From Paenibacillus sp. 598K (GTDB lineage: Bacteria; Bacillota; Bacilli; Paenibacillales; Paenibacillaceae): DNA of 42,439 bases. The translations under genes and the position numbers were made by a program. The notes beneath the pieces were generated by a model. The model ran no database searches. It was not told the DNA's origin and saw only the letters and a list, made by a program, of their open reading frames with translations. This document shows positions 32,616 to 41,210 of the stretch, in pieces (position 1 is the stretch's first letter; the number at the start of each line of letters is the position of its first letter). The DNA is taken from assembly GCF_003851045.1 (NCBI RefSeq), contig NZ_BFBX01000076.1, forward strand, positions 335 to 42,773, read 5' to 3'.

Positions 32616-33068
32616 TTATCCAGCAGCCCGAGACTTCTCTTTGGCTTCCTTCGAATCCTTGCTCTCCTTGGACGCACTCTCCTCCTTGCGGGAGGCGGCG
32701 CCCAGCTTCCCAGATGCTGATGAAGGCGCCTGCACCATGACGACATGGCCGTTCAACTGGCCGCCCTCCTGGATGTGCAGCAGCGGCGTCGTCACGGTGC
32801 CGTGGATCTGCCCGGACGCTGTGATGATGAGTCTGCCTGAGGTGCTGACCTCGCCATAGACGATGCCGGCCACCGTCAGGTCGCGGGTGACGACTGTGGA
32901 GTGGGCGATGCCGCATTCGCCGACGATGATCTCGCCCTTGCACTCGATGTCCCCGCGAAACTCCCCTTCAATCCGCAGATCGGCCTCGCACACGAGCTTG
33001 CCCTCGCTTGATGTTCCTTGCCCGATTTTTGTGTCGGCCGATGAGTAACGCTTCGATTCCTTGAACAT
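32616..33068 (-). CDS. Bactofilin family protein
   Basis: A 150-residue protein with the DUF583/bactofilin beta-helix pattern: LVCEADLRIEGEFRGDIECKGEIIVGECG, then DLTVAGIVYGEVSTSGRLIITASGQIHGTV and GGQLNGHVVM. Bactofilins polymerise into cytoskeletal filaments that place wall or polysaccharide machinery. A Ser/Lys/Glu-rich disordered tail covers the last 35 residues. AGGAGGAGG lies about 11 bases upstream of the ATG. It is divergent from the cardiolipin synthase gene, with about 200 bases between that must hold both promoters; I could not define either with confidence. Confidence 0.92.
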   Translation of the reverse strand: MFKESKRYSSADTKIGQGTSSEGKLVCEADLRIEGEFRGDIECKGEIIVGECGIAHSTVVTRDLTVAGIVYGEVSTSGRLIITASGQIHGTVTTPLLHIQEGGQLNGHVVMVQAPSSASGKLGAASRKEESASKESKDSKEAKEKSRAAG

Positions 33069-33277
33069 TGGAGCAGACCTCCTCCTAAGTTAAGGTGATG
33101 TCCCATCCCTCTCTAGCTATTTATTCGACTTGTCGCTCATTCATGACAACATCTTGTACAGCAACTGATGCAACACGCCCTGTAGCGGGGTATAGGAGGG
33201 TATAACGCAAGGAGCGCGAGCGAACACTAACCGGAACGGTTTATGGCGAGCGGAGCCGCCCCCGAAAGGAGTCATCC

Positions 33278-34705
33278 ATGATCTGGCTTGTCTTGGCGCT
33301 TGTGATTTTTATTTTTCAGATGGCTACTATTCTCATTGCCGAATTCCGCCGGCCCTCCAAAGCGGTTGCCTGGCTGCTCATCCTATTCGTCTTCCCCCTG
33401 ATCGGCTTCGTCATGTACTACTTTATGGCCAAGGACTTCCAGCGTCGGCGGACCGTGCGCAAGCGAGGCGTCATCGCCGGCGAGCATCGGCTCAAAGCGC
33501 TGCGCCGCTGCAAGCTCGTCAACCGCATCTCGGATCTCGGAGAGGGCCGCTTCGACCATCAGGAGCGCTTGTTCAGTCTGCTTCACAATCTGGCGCAATC
33601 GCCGATCACCGGCTGCAATACCGTCCGGATCCTTAATGACGGTCAAGCGACCTTTGACGCCATCCTGCAAGCGATGGCCCAGGCTAAGCATCATATCCAT
33701 CTCGAATATTACACGGTGCGGGATGATGAGATCGGACAGCGCTTCAAGGAGATGATGCTCCGCAAGGCGAGAGAAGGCGTGGAGATCAGACTGATCTATG
33801 ACGGCGTCGGCAGCTATGAGCTGGGCCTCGCTTACCTGCGCGAGTTGTCTGAGGCGGGCGTGCGGACGAACTGCTTTTTGACGCCGCGTCTTGCTTTCTT
33901 CGACAAGCGGATGAACTATCGCAACCATCGCAAGATCGTTGTCATTGACGGCACTGTCGGCTTCCTCGGCGGTATCAACATCGGCGATGAATATGTCGGC
34001 GGCAATCCGAAGCTGGGCTTCTGGCGCGACCTGCATCTCCAGATTAGCGGCGACGCCGTCTATTTCCTGCAGGACGTCTTCATGCGAGACTGGTGGTTCA
34101 CGACGCGCGAGAAGCTGGAGGACGAAGCCTATATGCCCGAGCACGGCTGCGAGACGGATCAGCATGTGCAGATCATCTCCAGCGGACCGGACAGTACGGC
34201 CGACACGATCCTCGAATGTCTGTCGGGCGCGATCGGCGTCGCCAAGCGCAGCATCTACGTGGCTACGCCTTATTTTATCCCGGATCAGAGCATCCTGATG
34301 GGACTGCGGACAGCTGCGCTGGCAGGCGTCGATGTGCGTATCCTGATCCCGCAGCGAGCGGACTCGCGGCTCGTCATGTACGCATCGCTCTCTTATGTGG
34401 AGGATCTGATGACGGCCGGCGTCCGGTTCTATCGGTATCAGAAGGGGTTCATCCACTCCAAGCTGACGATTATCGACGATCTGGTCGCTTCGGTGGGCAC
34501 GGCGAATATGGATATGCGGAGCTTTTTCAGCAACTTCGAGATCAATGCGATGCTGTTCGACGAAGCGCCGATCCGGCAGCTGACCGAAGATTTCATGCGC
34601 GATCTGGAGGACAGCAAGGAGCTGCATCTGGCGGAGTTCCATGCGCGGCCGCGGATGCAGCGCGCCAGCGAGATCGTGGCGCGCATGCTATCGCCGCTCC
34701 TCTAG
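33278..34705 (+). CDS. cls: Cardiolipin synthase (phospholipase D family)
   Basis: A 475-residue membrane enzyme that makes cardiolipin from two phosphatidylglycerols. It has two N-terminal helices (about residues 1-18 and 27-50) and two H-x-K-x4-D active sites: NHRKIVVIDGTVGFLGGINIGDEY in the middle and IHSKLTIIDDLVASVGTANMDMRS near the C-terminus. This is the normal length for Bacillales ClsA-type enzymes. AAAGGAG lies about 8 bases before the ATG. It is convergent with the ligD-like gene; both stop codons lie in a short inverted repeat. Confidence 0.95.
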   Translation: MIWLVLALVIFIFQMATILIAEFRRPSKAVAWLLILFVFPLIGFVMYYFMAKDFQRRRTVRKRGVIAGEHRLKALRRCKLVNRISDLGEGRFDHQERLFSLLHNLAQSPITGCNTVRILNDGQATFDAILQAMAQAKHHIHLEYYTVRDDEIGQRFKEMMLRKAREGVEIRLIYDGVGSYELGLAYLRELSEAGVRTNCFLTPRLAFFDKRMNYRNHRKIVVIDGTVGFLGGINIGDEYVGGNPKLGFWRDLHLQISGDAVYFLQDVFMRDWWFTTREKLEDEAYMPEHGCETDQHVQIISSGPDSTADTILECLSGAIGVAKRSIYVATPYFIPDQSILMGLRTAALAGVDVRILIPQRADSRLVMYASLSYVEDLMTAGVRFYRYQKGFIHSKLTIIDDLVASVGTANMDMRSFFSNFEINAMLFDEAPIRQLTEDFMRDLEDSKELHLAEFHARPRMQRASEIVARMLSPLL

Positions 34706-34725
34706 GGTATGTTTGCAAACCCTAG
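34702..34725. repeat. Inverted repeat holding both convergent stop codons
   Basis: CTAGGGT at 34702-34708 pairs with ACCCTAG at 34719-34725 around a 10-base loop. The plus-strand stop (34703-34705) and minus-strand stop (34722-34724) lie within the arms. No T-run follows on either strand, so termination is uncertain. Confidence 0.5.
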
Positions 34726-35636
34726 CGGCCGGCGGGCGAGGGGCTCTTGCCCTTGATAAAGGAGAGGATCGGCCGCAGCTGCTGCGGCGGCGTCTGCGTG
34801 AGCAGATCACCGACCTGCGCTAGCCGCTCGCCGATATTGAGCAGATGATAATCGCGCGCCTGCGGTCCGCGCGCGACCTCGTCCCAGGTGAGCGGGGTGG
34901 AGACCGGCGCGCCGGGCCGGGCTCGCGGCGTATACGGGGCAGACAGCGTCTTGCCTTGATAGTGCTGGAGATAATCGACGTAGATGAGCGTGCCGCGATT
35001 CTTCTTCAGCCGTTCGATCGTGAACAGATCGGACCGCGACGAGGACAGGTAATCGCCGATGAACTGACCGAGCTGCCGCAGCTCGTCGAAGCTGAGGTCG
35101 GGGACGAGCGGCACCGTAATCTGGACGCCAGTCGCGCCGGAGGTTTTGGGCACGCTGGCGATCCCGAGCGAGTCCAGCAGCTGGCCGACCAGGCTGGCGG
35201 CCTCCATGATCCGCGGCTCCTCCTCCAAGGAGGGGTCGAGATCGAGCACCCACTCGGTTGGCGTGAGCGGCTCGCCGATCCGGTCGAAGGAGGCGTGGAA
35301 CTCCAGCGCCGCCAGGTTGCCGAGCCACAGCAGGGTCGGCAGACTGTCGAGGTGGACATATTGGATGCCGTTTTGCTCGGCCAGATGGACGAAGGACGGC
35401 TGGGGCTGCGGACAGTTTTTTTGGTAAAACGATTTGCCGTGGATACCGTTCGGATAGCGAATGGTCGTCAGGTAGCGGCCGTTGCAATGCTTGATCAGAT
35501 AGGGCGACAGCTCGCCAAGCTGCTGCAGGTAGATTAGCTTGGTGATACCCTGCTCCGGCCAGAGCAGCTTGTCCGGGTTGGAGATCTCGAGCTCGCAGCC
35601 TTCGATCATCAATGTCCCTTTTACCGATGGGGTCAT
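34722..35636 (-). CDS. ligD: LigD-type DNA polymerase/primase domain protein
   Basis: A 304-residue protein with the archaeo-eukaryotic primase-like polymerase domain of bacterial LigD: ISNPDKLLWPEQGITKLIYLQQL at the start, RYPNGIHGKSFYQKNCP, WVLDLDPSLEE (acidic metal site), TSGATGVQITVPL and YVDYLQHYQGKTLSAPY. It fills or adds nucleotides at broken ends in non-homologous end joining. No ligase or phosphoesterase domain is present, so a separate ligase must exist. It follows ku by 16 bases on the same strand; the ATG at 35636 has GAGG upstream, while an in-frame ATG at 35609 is an alternative. Confidence 0.92.
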   Translation of the reverse strand: MTPSVKGTLMIEGCELEISNPDKLLWPEQGITKLIYLQQLGELSPYLIKHCNGRYLTTIRYPNGIHGKSFYQKNCPQPQPSFVHLAEQNGIQYVHLDSLPTLLWLGNLAALEFHASFDRIGEPLTPTEWVLDLDPSLEEEPRIMEAASLVGQLLDSLGIASVPKTSGATGVQITVPLVPDLSFDELRQLGQFIGDYLSSSRSDLFTIERLKKNRGTLIYVDYLQHYQGKTLSAPYTPRARPGAPVSTPLTWDEVARGPQARDYHLLNIGERLAQVGDLLTQTPPQQLRPILSFIKGKSPSPAGR

Positions 35637-35652
35637 GCTTCAGCGCCTCGCT

Positions 35653-36498
35653 TCATTCGGCTTTTTTGCGAGCCGTCTTCTTTTTTGCCGCTGGCTTGGC
35701 CTTGCCGGACTTGTCCTCATCGCCGCCGGCAGGCTTGACCGCCTCGAGCGACGCTTGCAGCGCAGCCATCAGATCGACGACATTGGTCCGCTGCTGCTCA
35801 GGCGCGACGTGGACCTCTTCGCCGGCGATTTTTTTGCCGATCAGGTCCATCAGCCGGGCGCGATAATCGTCCTTGTACTGCTCAGGCTCGAACGGCGTTG
35901 TCAGCTGATCGATCAGCATCGCCGCCATCGACAGCTCCTTGTCATTGACCTCGACCTTGTCCGGCAGTCCGGGCACCTGGGAGATCGGCCGGATCTCGTC
36001 CGGGTAGAAGATCGTCTCCATCGCTAGACAGTTGTCCATGACACGGATCGCCGCCAGCGAGCTTTTGGAGCGGATCGAGATATGGGCGATGCCGATGCGC
36101 CCCGACTGCTTCATCGCTTCGAGCAGCAGATTGTACGCATTGCCGCCCGCTTGATCGGGCGAGAGATAGTAAGTTTTCTGAAAGTAGATTGGGTCGATCT
36201 CGTGCAGGTCGACGAAATCGACGATCTTGATCGTCTTGTTGCCATCGCTGCCAAGTTGGTCGAGCTCTTCCTTCTCGAAGAGCACGAACCGGCCTTTTTC
36301 GTATTCATAGCCTTTGGCGATATCCTCCCATTCGACGTCGACTTCACATGTTTTGCATTGGCGCACATAAGCGATCGGCGAGCCGCATCGCTTGTGGATG
36401 AGGCGCATCGAGATGTCCTTATCCTCTGTCGCAGAGAACATCTTGACCGGCACATGCACAAGACCGAAGCTGATCGCACCCTTCCAGACCGTATGCAT
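35653..36498 (-). CDS. ku: DNA end-binding protein Ku
   Basis: A 281-residue Ku protein: MHTVWKGAISFGLVHVPVKMFSATE at the N-terminus, CKTCEVDVEWEDIAKGYEYEKGRFVLFEKEE in the core and a Lys/Ala-rich C-terminal tail. Ku homodimers bind broken ends and recruit LigD, important in dormant spores with a single genome copy. The ATG at 36498 is preferred over the one at 36504: AGGAGGAG then lies 6 bases upstream and the protein starts as in the family. It is first in a two-gene unit with ligD, divergent from the sspH side. I see no convincing promoter for it. Confidence 0.95.
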   Translation of the reverse strand: MHTVWKGAISFGLVHVPVKMFSATEDKDISMRLIHKRCGSPIAYVRQCKTCEVDVEWEDIAKGYEYEKGRFVLFEKEELDQLGSDGNKTIKIVDFVDLHEIDPIYFQKTYYLSPDQAGGNAYNLLLEAMKQSGRIGIAHISIRSKSSLAAIRVMDNCLAMETIFYPDEIRPISQVPGLPDKVEVNDKELSMAAMLIDQLTTPFEPEQYKDDYRARLMDLIGKKIAGEEVHVAPEQQRTNVVDLMAALQASLEAVKPAGGDEDKSGKAKPAAKKKTARKKAE

Positions 36499-36545
36499 CG
36501 TCATCTCCTCCTGCTTGGTAGTCTAGTGCTCAGGTTTCCCCGAAT

Positions 36546-36575
36546 GCATGATTATCAACCAGAGAGGGCATATTT
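36546..36575 (+). promoter_or_regulatory. Sigma-G-like forespore promoter
   Basis: GCATG at 36546-36550, an 18-base spacer and CATATTT at 36569-36575. The pair fits the sigma-G pattern G-H-A-T-R/18/C-A-T-N-H-T-A except at the last base. It stands 36 bases before the small gene that precedes sspH, so forespore expression of the 36612-37834 genes is likely. Confidence 0.6.
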
Positions 36576-36611
36576 TCATAAGAGACGGTATGCGAGAGGA
36601 GGAGGTAGCCG

Positions 36612-36818
36612 ATGACACACGAACGCCCGAAGCAGTCGGTCGATGCCGACCATGAAGGACGCCAGGCCTATGAGATGGATATCGATCGGATGGTCAATGA
36701 AGGACTAGGCGGCGGACAGGTGACGAAAGACAATGGCCTGATCGACGATACAACGGTCACTACGATGGACGGCGAGCAGCGGATGAAGGATGAGCTGGAG
36801 CGCGAAAATCTGGACTAA
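36612..36818 (+). CDS. Small hydrophilic protein, unknown
   Basis: A 68-residue acidic protein without membrane segment or Cys. It ends in a helical charged stretch (GEQRMKDELERENLD) and has a Gly/Asp-rich middle. I do not recognise the family. AGGAGGAGG lies 8 bases upstream of the ATG. It is the first gene behind the sigma-G-like promoter and 18 bases before sspH, so a spore-related role is reasonable by context. Codon use matches the neighbours, supporting a real gene. Confidence 0.7.
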   Translation: MTHERPKQSVDADHEGRQAYEMDIDRMVNEGLGGGQVTKDNGLIDDTTVTTMDGEQRMKDELERENLD

Positions 36819-36836
36819 GGCGAAAGGACGATGAGG

Positions 36837-37019
36837 ATGAATACAAAGCGGGCATTGGAAATCTACCATAGCAAGGAGCAGATCGGCGTGCAGTGGAACG
36901 GCGAGCCGGTATGGATCGAGCACGTGGATGAGGCGAATGGCATGGCGACGGTACAGGTCGGCTCCAGACCGACCGATGTGCAGACGGTGGCAGTGGACGC
37001 TTTGTCCGAAGGAGACTAG
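36837..37019 (+). CDS. sspH: Small acid-soluble spore protein, H type
   Basis: A 60-residue protein matching the SspH family over its length: MNTKRALEIYHSKEQIGVQWNGEPVWIEHVD, then ANGMATVQVGSRPTDVQTVAVDAL. Minor SASPs such as SspH are made in the forespore under sigma-G and kept in the spore core; their exact function is not established. I prefer the ATG at 36837 (AGG 9 bases upstream, start as in the family) over 36831. This gene is the firmest sign that the organism forms endospores. Confidence 0.88.
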   Translation: MNTKRALEIYHSKEQIGVQWNGEPVWIEHVDEANGMATVQVGSRPTDVQTVAVDALSEGD

Positions 37020-37021
37020 TC

Positions 37022-37834
37022 ATGAGACGAAGCAAGTTGACGGTTTTGCTGCTGCTCAGCTTGGTGCTCGGCTGCGGCGCTTCGACGGGACAGCAGGCGG
37101 GCGAGCCAATCGGAGAGCAGTCGCCCGCTCCGGTCGCGTTCAGCCCGCAAACCAAGCAGCCGGAGACAGAGAAGGAGCCGGAGACGCCCTCATTGGCCGA
37201 ACTGCGGCGTAAGTTTCCAGAGACCTTTATTTTTAATGGACCGACGGATGCCAAGGTGGTTGCACTCACTTTTGACGATGCGCCAGACAATACCTTTACG
37301 CCGCTGGTGCTCGATGCGCTCAAGGAGGCGGGCGTGCAGGCGACGTTTTTTGTCGTCGGTCAGCGGGTCGAGAAGTATCCGGAGGTGATGCGCCGGATCG
37401 TCCAGGAAGGACATATTGTCGGCAATCATTCGTACAGCCACGCCAATCTGCCGAAGCTGAGCGATGCCGACTTCCGCTCGCAGATTACGAGGACGGACGA
37501 GTTGATCCGCCAATATACCGGATATGTGCCCAGTTATGTTCGTCCACCCTACGGCAATATTAATGAAGAGCAATTAAAATGGTTTGCGGGGCAGCAGCGC
37601 AAGGTCGTCAATTGGAACGTTGACTCGCTGGACTGGAAGGGGCTGAGCAAGGACGAGGTGGCGGCCAATATCCTCGACCATATCAAGCCTGGCGCGATCA
37701 TCCTGCAGCACTCCGGCGGCGGAGTTGGAGCCGAGCTGACAGGCACGGTGGAGGCGCTGCCCGTCGTCATCGCCAAGCTGCGCGAGCAAGGCTACCGCAT
37801 GGCGACGATCCCGCGCTTGCTGGGGCAGCACTAG
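37022..37834 (+). CDS. Polysaccharide deacetylase, lipoprotein-type signal
   Basis: A 270-residue carbohydrate esterase 4 protein. The five family motifs are clear: ALTFDDAPDNTFT (catalytic base and metal Asp), GNHSYSHANL (metal His pair), RPPYGNI, WNVDSLDWKG and ILQHSGG. The N-terminus has a lipobox-like LVLGC (Cys 18) followed by a Gln/Pro/Glu-rich spacer. It probably de-N-acetylates peptidoglycan or an exopolysaccharide. It begins 2 bases after sspH and should be in the same transcript, which favours a spore-cortex or spore-wall role like PdaA. A terminator follows 64 bases after the stop. Confidence 0.92.
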   Translation: MRRSKLTVLLLLSLVLGCGASTGQQAGEPIGEQSPAPVAFSPQTKQPETEKEPETPSLAELRRKFPETFIFNGPTDAKVVALTFDDAPDNTFTPLVLDALKEAGVQATFFVVGQRVEKYPEVMRRIVQEGHIVGNHSYSHANLPKLSDADFRSQITRTDELIRQYTGYVPSYVRPPYGNINEEQLKWFAGQQRKVVNWNVDSLDWKGLSKDEVAANILDHIKPGAIILQHSGGGVGAELTGTVEALPVVIAKLREQGYRMATIPRLLGQH

Positions 37835-37898
37835 TCGTGCTAAGCGAATGGACATAGACTAGGAATAGGATGGACACAGAACATAAATACGATCATGG

Positions 37899-37929
37899 AA
37901 ACGGCTCTTTTGATCGAGAGCCGTTTTTT
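37899..37929 (+). terminator. Intrinsic terminator after the deacetylase gene
   Basis: AACGGCTCT pairs perfectly with AGAGCCGTT around an eight-base loop, followed by six T. The remainder of the gap to 38052 is AT-rich and probably carries the promoter of the S-layer protein, but I could not assign boxes with confidence. Confidence 0.92.
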
Positions 37930-38052
37930 CCGTGTGGCGAAATTCCAAATGAAACCATTTACATTATTGTTCGTATATAACAACTGTACTTATCGATTCG
38001 ATACATAATGGACTAGGGTGTGCAGACACGTCCTAGAGAGAGGATGGATGAA

Positions 38053-40404
38053 ATGAGCAACCTACATAAGAAACCGACTCAGGCTTACAAAATGGTGATG
38101 GCAGGCACGCTTGGTCTGGCACTGCTGCAAGGGTCGATCCTCCCGGCATCGGCAGCACCGGCTACTGCGGTCTCGACCAGCGAGCATCAGGCCAGCGGCA
38201 CGGCTAGTTCGACATCAGCGCAAAGCGCGGCGACGCAGCTCGATGAGAGCCAGGTGAAGATCACGAAGGAGGAGGCGGAGCGCCGGGTGAGGGCTTTGTT
38301 CCCCGAGCTTGCGGACGCTACGCTGCGAGGCATCCAGCTAGGCAGCTCCAACCAGTACCCGCCCTCACACGAGCCGATCTGGACGCTGGACTGGGAGATG
38401 GCGCAGGAGAGCAGCTCCTGGGGGTATAGCATCTGGGTCGATGCGCTATCGGGCGATGTCCTGTCTTACTCGCTACCAAGGTTCGAGGCAAATGGGAGCG
38501 TAGAGTACCCGCCGTCTGTGGACCGCGCGGAGGCGGAGCAGATCGGTCTGGCGTTCGTCAAGAAGGCAGCTCCGTCGCTGGAGCGGGTCGAGCTCGTCCC
38601 CTTGGATGACCGCAGCTTCCGACAGCCTGGCAGGGGGTTGTTCGGCGCAGTGAGCTACAACTTGGGCTATCAGATCCGTATCAACGGCGTACAGAGCAAT
38701 CTGGAAGCGCTCAATATCGAGGTCGACGGCGAAGGCGTGGTGCGCAACTTCCACTACACCCGATATCAAGGCGAGTATCCGAAGGCTACCGCTGCGCTCA
38801 AGGCAGATGAAGCGCTGGCCAAAACCAGAGCGATGCTGGAGCTCGAGCTGGCCTATCAAAATGAGAATCTCTTCTCCTACTATATGGAACGGCCCTCCGA
38901 CAAATGGAATCTCGGTTATGTCCCTGTCACGGGCTTGATGGCCCTGGATGCCAAGACCGGCGAAGCGGTCGTCGAACTGGAAGCGCCATTCGGCGCGCCG
39001 GAGCCGCTGCCTGCCAGCACGCAAGTGTATCAGCCTCATCGAGGGGCTCCGCTCACGGAGCAGCAGGCACGGGCTAGAGTGACGCAACTGAACGTCATAC
39101 CAGAGGGATACGAGCCGGACCAAGGCTATCAACAGTCGGGCGACTCGAAGCTTAAGGTGTGGGAGCTCACCTGGTCTCGGGGAGACTCGGGTCCGAGCCT
39201 GTACTACGATGAGATCTCGGCAACCGTCGATGCGTCTACGGGCAAGATCCTCGGGATACGCAACTACGGCGAGCTCTTCAACAGGCAGAGCGCGGAGGGT
39301 CGCAAGCTTGCCTCGATTACTGAAGCCGAGGCCCGCGTCGAGGCGATCCGTCTGATCCATCAGCTGTACCCGAATGCGGCGTCCGAGCTCCGGCTGACAG
39401 CTCCGACGGATGGCGAGGCTGCCGAGCAGGATGGGCAGTTCATCTACGCCTTCCCTCGCTACTATGGCGATCATCCGATCCAGTACCACACGATCCAGCT
39501 GAATCTCGGAGCCGATGGGCGGATCGTCAGCTATAGCAATACGGGCGAGAGCAATGCGGAGCTGGCTGCCAAGCTGGAGGCGCTGAAGCCGAAGGTGTCT
39601 GCCGAGGAAGCGCGAGCGACGTATGCGGAGGCGCTGTCCGTCGAGCTGCGTTATGTGAGCAAGGGCGGGATGTCTCTCCAGGGTCCTGTGTCGCAGCCAG
39701 AGGCGGTGCTGGCTTACGTGCCGACGGCTGGTGACAGAGGCTACGGCAGTTATGTCGATGCGATAACTGGCGAACTGAAAGCGATCTACCCCGACCTGAA
39801 CGGGACGGAGACGTCAGGCGAGGCACAGGATATCGAAGGACACTGGGCGCAGGCGCAGCTCGAGACGCTGATCGGTGCAGGGGCGCTGACGCCTGATGCG
39901 GACGGCCTGGTGCATCCGAACGCCGAGCTGACCCGCGGCGAATGGCTGCAGATGATCGCCAAAGCCATCTACGGCGACTATGAGATGTACGCGGGCATGT
40001 ATAATGAAAGGGGCGGTCTGTTCGCTGATATCGACGCCGATAGTCCATATGCGGTTCCTGTCAGCCTGTTCGTCGGCAACGGCTGGCTCGAACGCAACCC
40101 GACCGGGGAGCTGCAGCCGGATCAGGCGCTGACGCGAGATCATCTCGCCGAGTTGCTGGCCCATCTGCTCAACTACGACAAGCTCGCCGGCTTCATGCAG
40201 CGGGACGTGACTGTGAACGGGCTTGCAGACAGCGCGGCGATCCGCAACAAGGGAGCGGTGGCGATCGTCACCAGCCTCGGCTTGCTGCAGACGACAGATG
40301 GACGCTTCCACCCCGAGCGGGCGGTGACCAAAGCGCAGGCAGCGACCGTCATCATGCGGCTGGTCGAGCTGCAGGGCAAGACCGATTCTCCTTTGTTCCG
40401 CTGA
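38053..40404 (+). CDS. Surface protein: PepSY/YcdB-like repeats and three SLH domains
   Basis: A 783-residue exported protein. The signal peptide has MVMAGTLGLALLQGSILPASAAPA at about residues 18-40. Three or four YcdB/YcdC-PepSY-type units follow, each with a helix such as KEEAERRVRALFPELA and a strand pair such as SIWVDALSGDVLSYSL. Three SLH domains cover about 595-780 (DIEGHWAQAQLETL, FADIDADSPYAVPVSLF and the last before VTKAQAATVIMRL); these bind secondary wall polysaccharide. I chose the ATG at 38053, 9 bases after GAGAGAGG, over 38020 and 38044. The PepSY part may inhibit a protease or bind the wall; function is unknown. Confidence 0.88.
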   Translation: MSNLHKKPTQAYKMVMAGTLGLALLQGSILPASAAPATAVSTSEHQASGTASSTSAQSAATQLDESQVKITKEEAERRVRALFPELADATLRGIQLGSSNQYPPSHEPIWTLDWEMAQESSSWGYSIWVDALSGDVLSYSLPRFEANGSVEYPPSVDRAEAEQIGLAFVKKAAPSLERVELVPLDDRSFRQPGRGLFGAVSYNLGYQIRINGVQSNLEALNIEVDGEGVVRNFHYTRYQGEYPKATAALKADEALAKTRAMLELELAYQNENLFSYYMERPSDKWNLGYVPVTGLMALDAKTGEAVVELEAPFGAPEPLPASTQVYQPHRGAPLTEQQARARVTQLNVIPEGYEPDQGYQQSGDSKLKVWELTWSRGDSGPSLYYDEISATVDASTGKILGIRNYGELFNRQSAEGRKLASITEAEARVEAIRLIHQLYPNAASELRLTAPTDGEAAEQDGQFIYAFPRYYGDHPIQYHTIQLNLGADGRIVSYSNTGESNAELAAKLEALKPKVSAEEARATYAEALSVELRYVSKGGMSLQGPVSQPEAVLAYVPTAGDRGYGSYVDAITGELKAIYPDLNGTETSGEAQDIEGHWAQAQLETLIGAGALTPDADGLVHPNAELTRGEWLQMIAKAIYGDYEMYAGMYNERGGLFADIDADSPYAVPVSLFVGNGWLERNPTGELQPDQALTRDHLAELLAHLLNYDKLAGFMQRDVTVNGLADSAAIRNKGAVAIVTSLGLLQTTDGRFHPERAVTKAQAATVIMRLVELQGKTDSPLFR

Positions 40405-40459
40405 TATGCTACAATAGGGACGTATCACAACCTGTCATGGAATGAGAGGAGCGACTGAC

Positions 40460-41026
40460 ATGTACGAAATCGCAATCATCGGAGCCGGACCTGCCGGAGC
40501 AAGCGCAGCATTGTTCACTGCCAAGGCCGGCAAATCGACCTTGGTGCTCGATAATAATCAGAGCATGACCAAACGAGCCTGGGTCGAGAATCACTATGGC
40601 GTTATGGAAACGTCTGGACCCGATCTGGTAGAGATCGGCAAGAAGCAAGCTGCAAAATTCGGCGCAGAGATCATGGAGGAGCATGTCACCCGGTTGGAGC
40701 TGATCGAAGACGGCATCCTGATCCACACCGATACCGGCGAGAACTACGAAGCGAAGCAGGTCATCATCGCCACCGGGATCGCCCAAGATGTGCTGGAGAC
40801 GAGCGGCATCATGACGCGTCCGGGCACCGAGCCGCGCATCAAGACCGTCATCGATTGCGACCCGCAGGGACGCACCTCGATGGAGCGCGTCTGGGCCGCT
40901 GGCACGGCTGCCGGCATGAGCGTCCATACGATCATCACCGCCGGCGACGGCGCCAAGGTCGCGATCAATGTCATCAGCGAGTTGAACGGCGAGCGGTACG
41001 TTGATCATGATGTATTGAAAAAATAA
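40460..41026 (+). CDS. Short FAD-dependent oxidoreductase, thioredoxin-reductase-like
   Basis: A 188-residue flavoprotein: the dinucleotide motif IIGAGPAGASAALFTAKAG at the N-terminus and the second FAD contact VWAAGTAAGMSVHTIITAGDGAKVA at the C-terminus. It keeps the FAD domain of the thioredoxin reductase fold but lacks the NADPH domain and the redox C-x-x-C. An external partner or another electron donor would be needed. GAGAGGAG lies 9 bases before the ATG at 40460. It is about 120 residues shorter than true TrxB, yet the two FAD halves join smoothly, so this is a family form rather than a truncation. Confidence 0.85.
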   Translation: MYEIAIIGAGPAGASAALFTAKAGKSTLVLDNNQSMTKRAWVENHYGVMETSGPDLVEIGKKQAAKFGAEIMEEHVTRLELIEDGILIHTDTGENYEAKQVIIATGIAQDVLETSGIMTRPGTEPRIKTVIDCDPQGRTSMERVWAAGTAAGMSVHTIITAGDGAKVAINVISELNGERYVDHDVLKK

Positions 41027-41042
41027 AACGTCTGCTGCGACG

Positions 41043-41131
41043 GCCTCTCGGGGCGAGTCGGCAGTCCCGGAAGCCTGCAATCCACGGCTTTTCGGGACCG
41101 TCGGACTCGCGTTTACCCCGAGGGGCTTTTT
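41043..41131 (+). terminator. Large nested-hairpin terminator
   Basis: GCCTCTCGGGG (41043-41053) pairs with CCCCGAGGGGC (41116-41126) and TTTTT follows. Inside it CGAGTC (41054-41059) pairs with GACTCG (41104-41109). Inside that GTCCCG and GAAGCC pair with GGCTTT and CGGGAC around a 10-base loop. The whole is an 84-base three-tier stem, far larger than an ordinary terminator. Confidence 0.85.
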
Positions 41132-41161
41132 GGCATGGAAGGACGCATCTGGGGAACTGCT

Positions 41162-41189
41162 TTGAATCTGCGCGGGTTTCAGTTAAAAT
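41162..41189 (+). promoter_or_regulatory. Sigma-A-like promoter of the YitT-family gene
   Basis: TTGAAT at 41162-41167, a 16-base spacer and TAAAAT at 41184-41189. A start near 41196 gives a leader of roughly 210 bases before the GTG at 41408. Confidence 0.6.
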
Positions 41190-41210
41190 AAGAACATTGA
41201 TTCAGACTGC

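Noticed and set aside
33383..34642. Long antisense reading frame opposite cardiolipin synthase
   Set aside because: It has no ribosome site or recognisable domain, and its composition is that of a shadow of a GC-rich gene. The same holds for other long antisense frames in the window.
40460..41026. Truncated thioredoxin reductase pseudogene
   Set aside because: Both FAD-binding halves are intact and joined in frame, with a good ribosome site. The NADPH domain is absent rather than broken.
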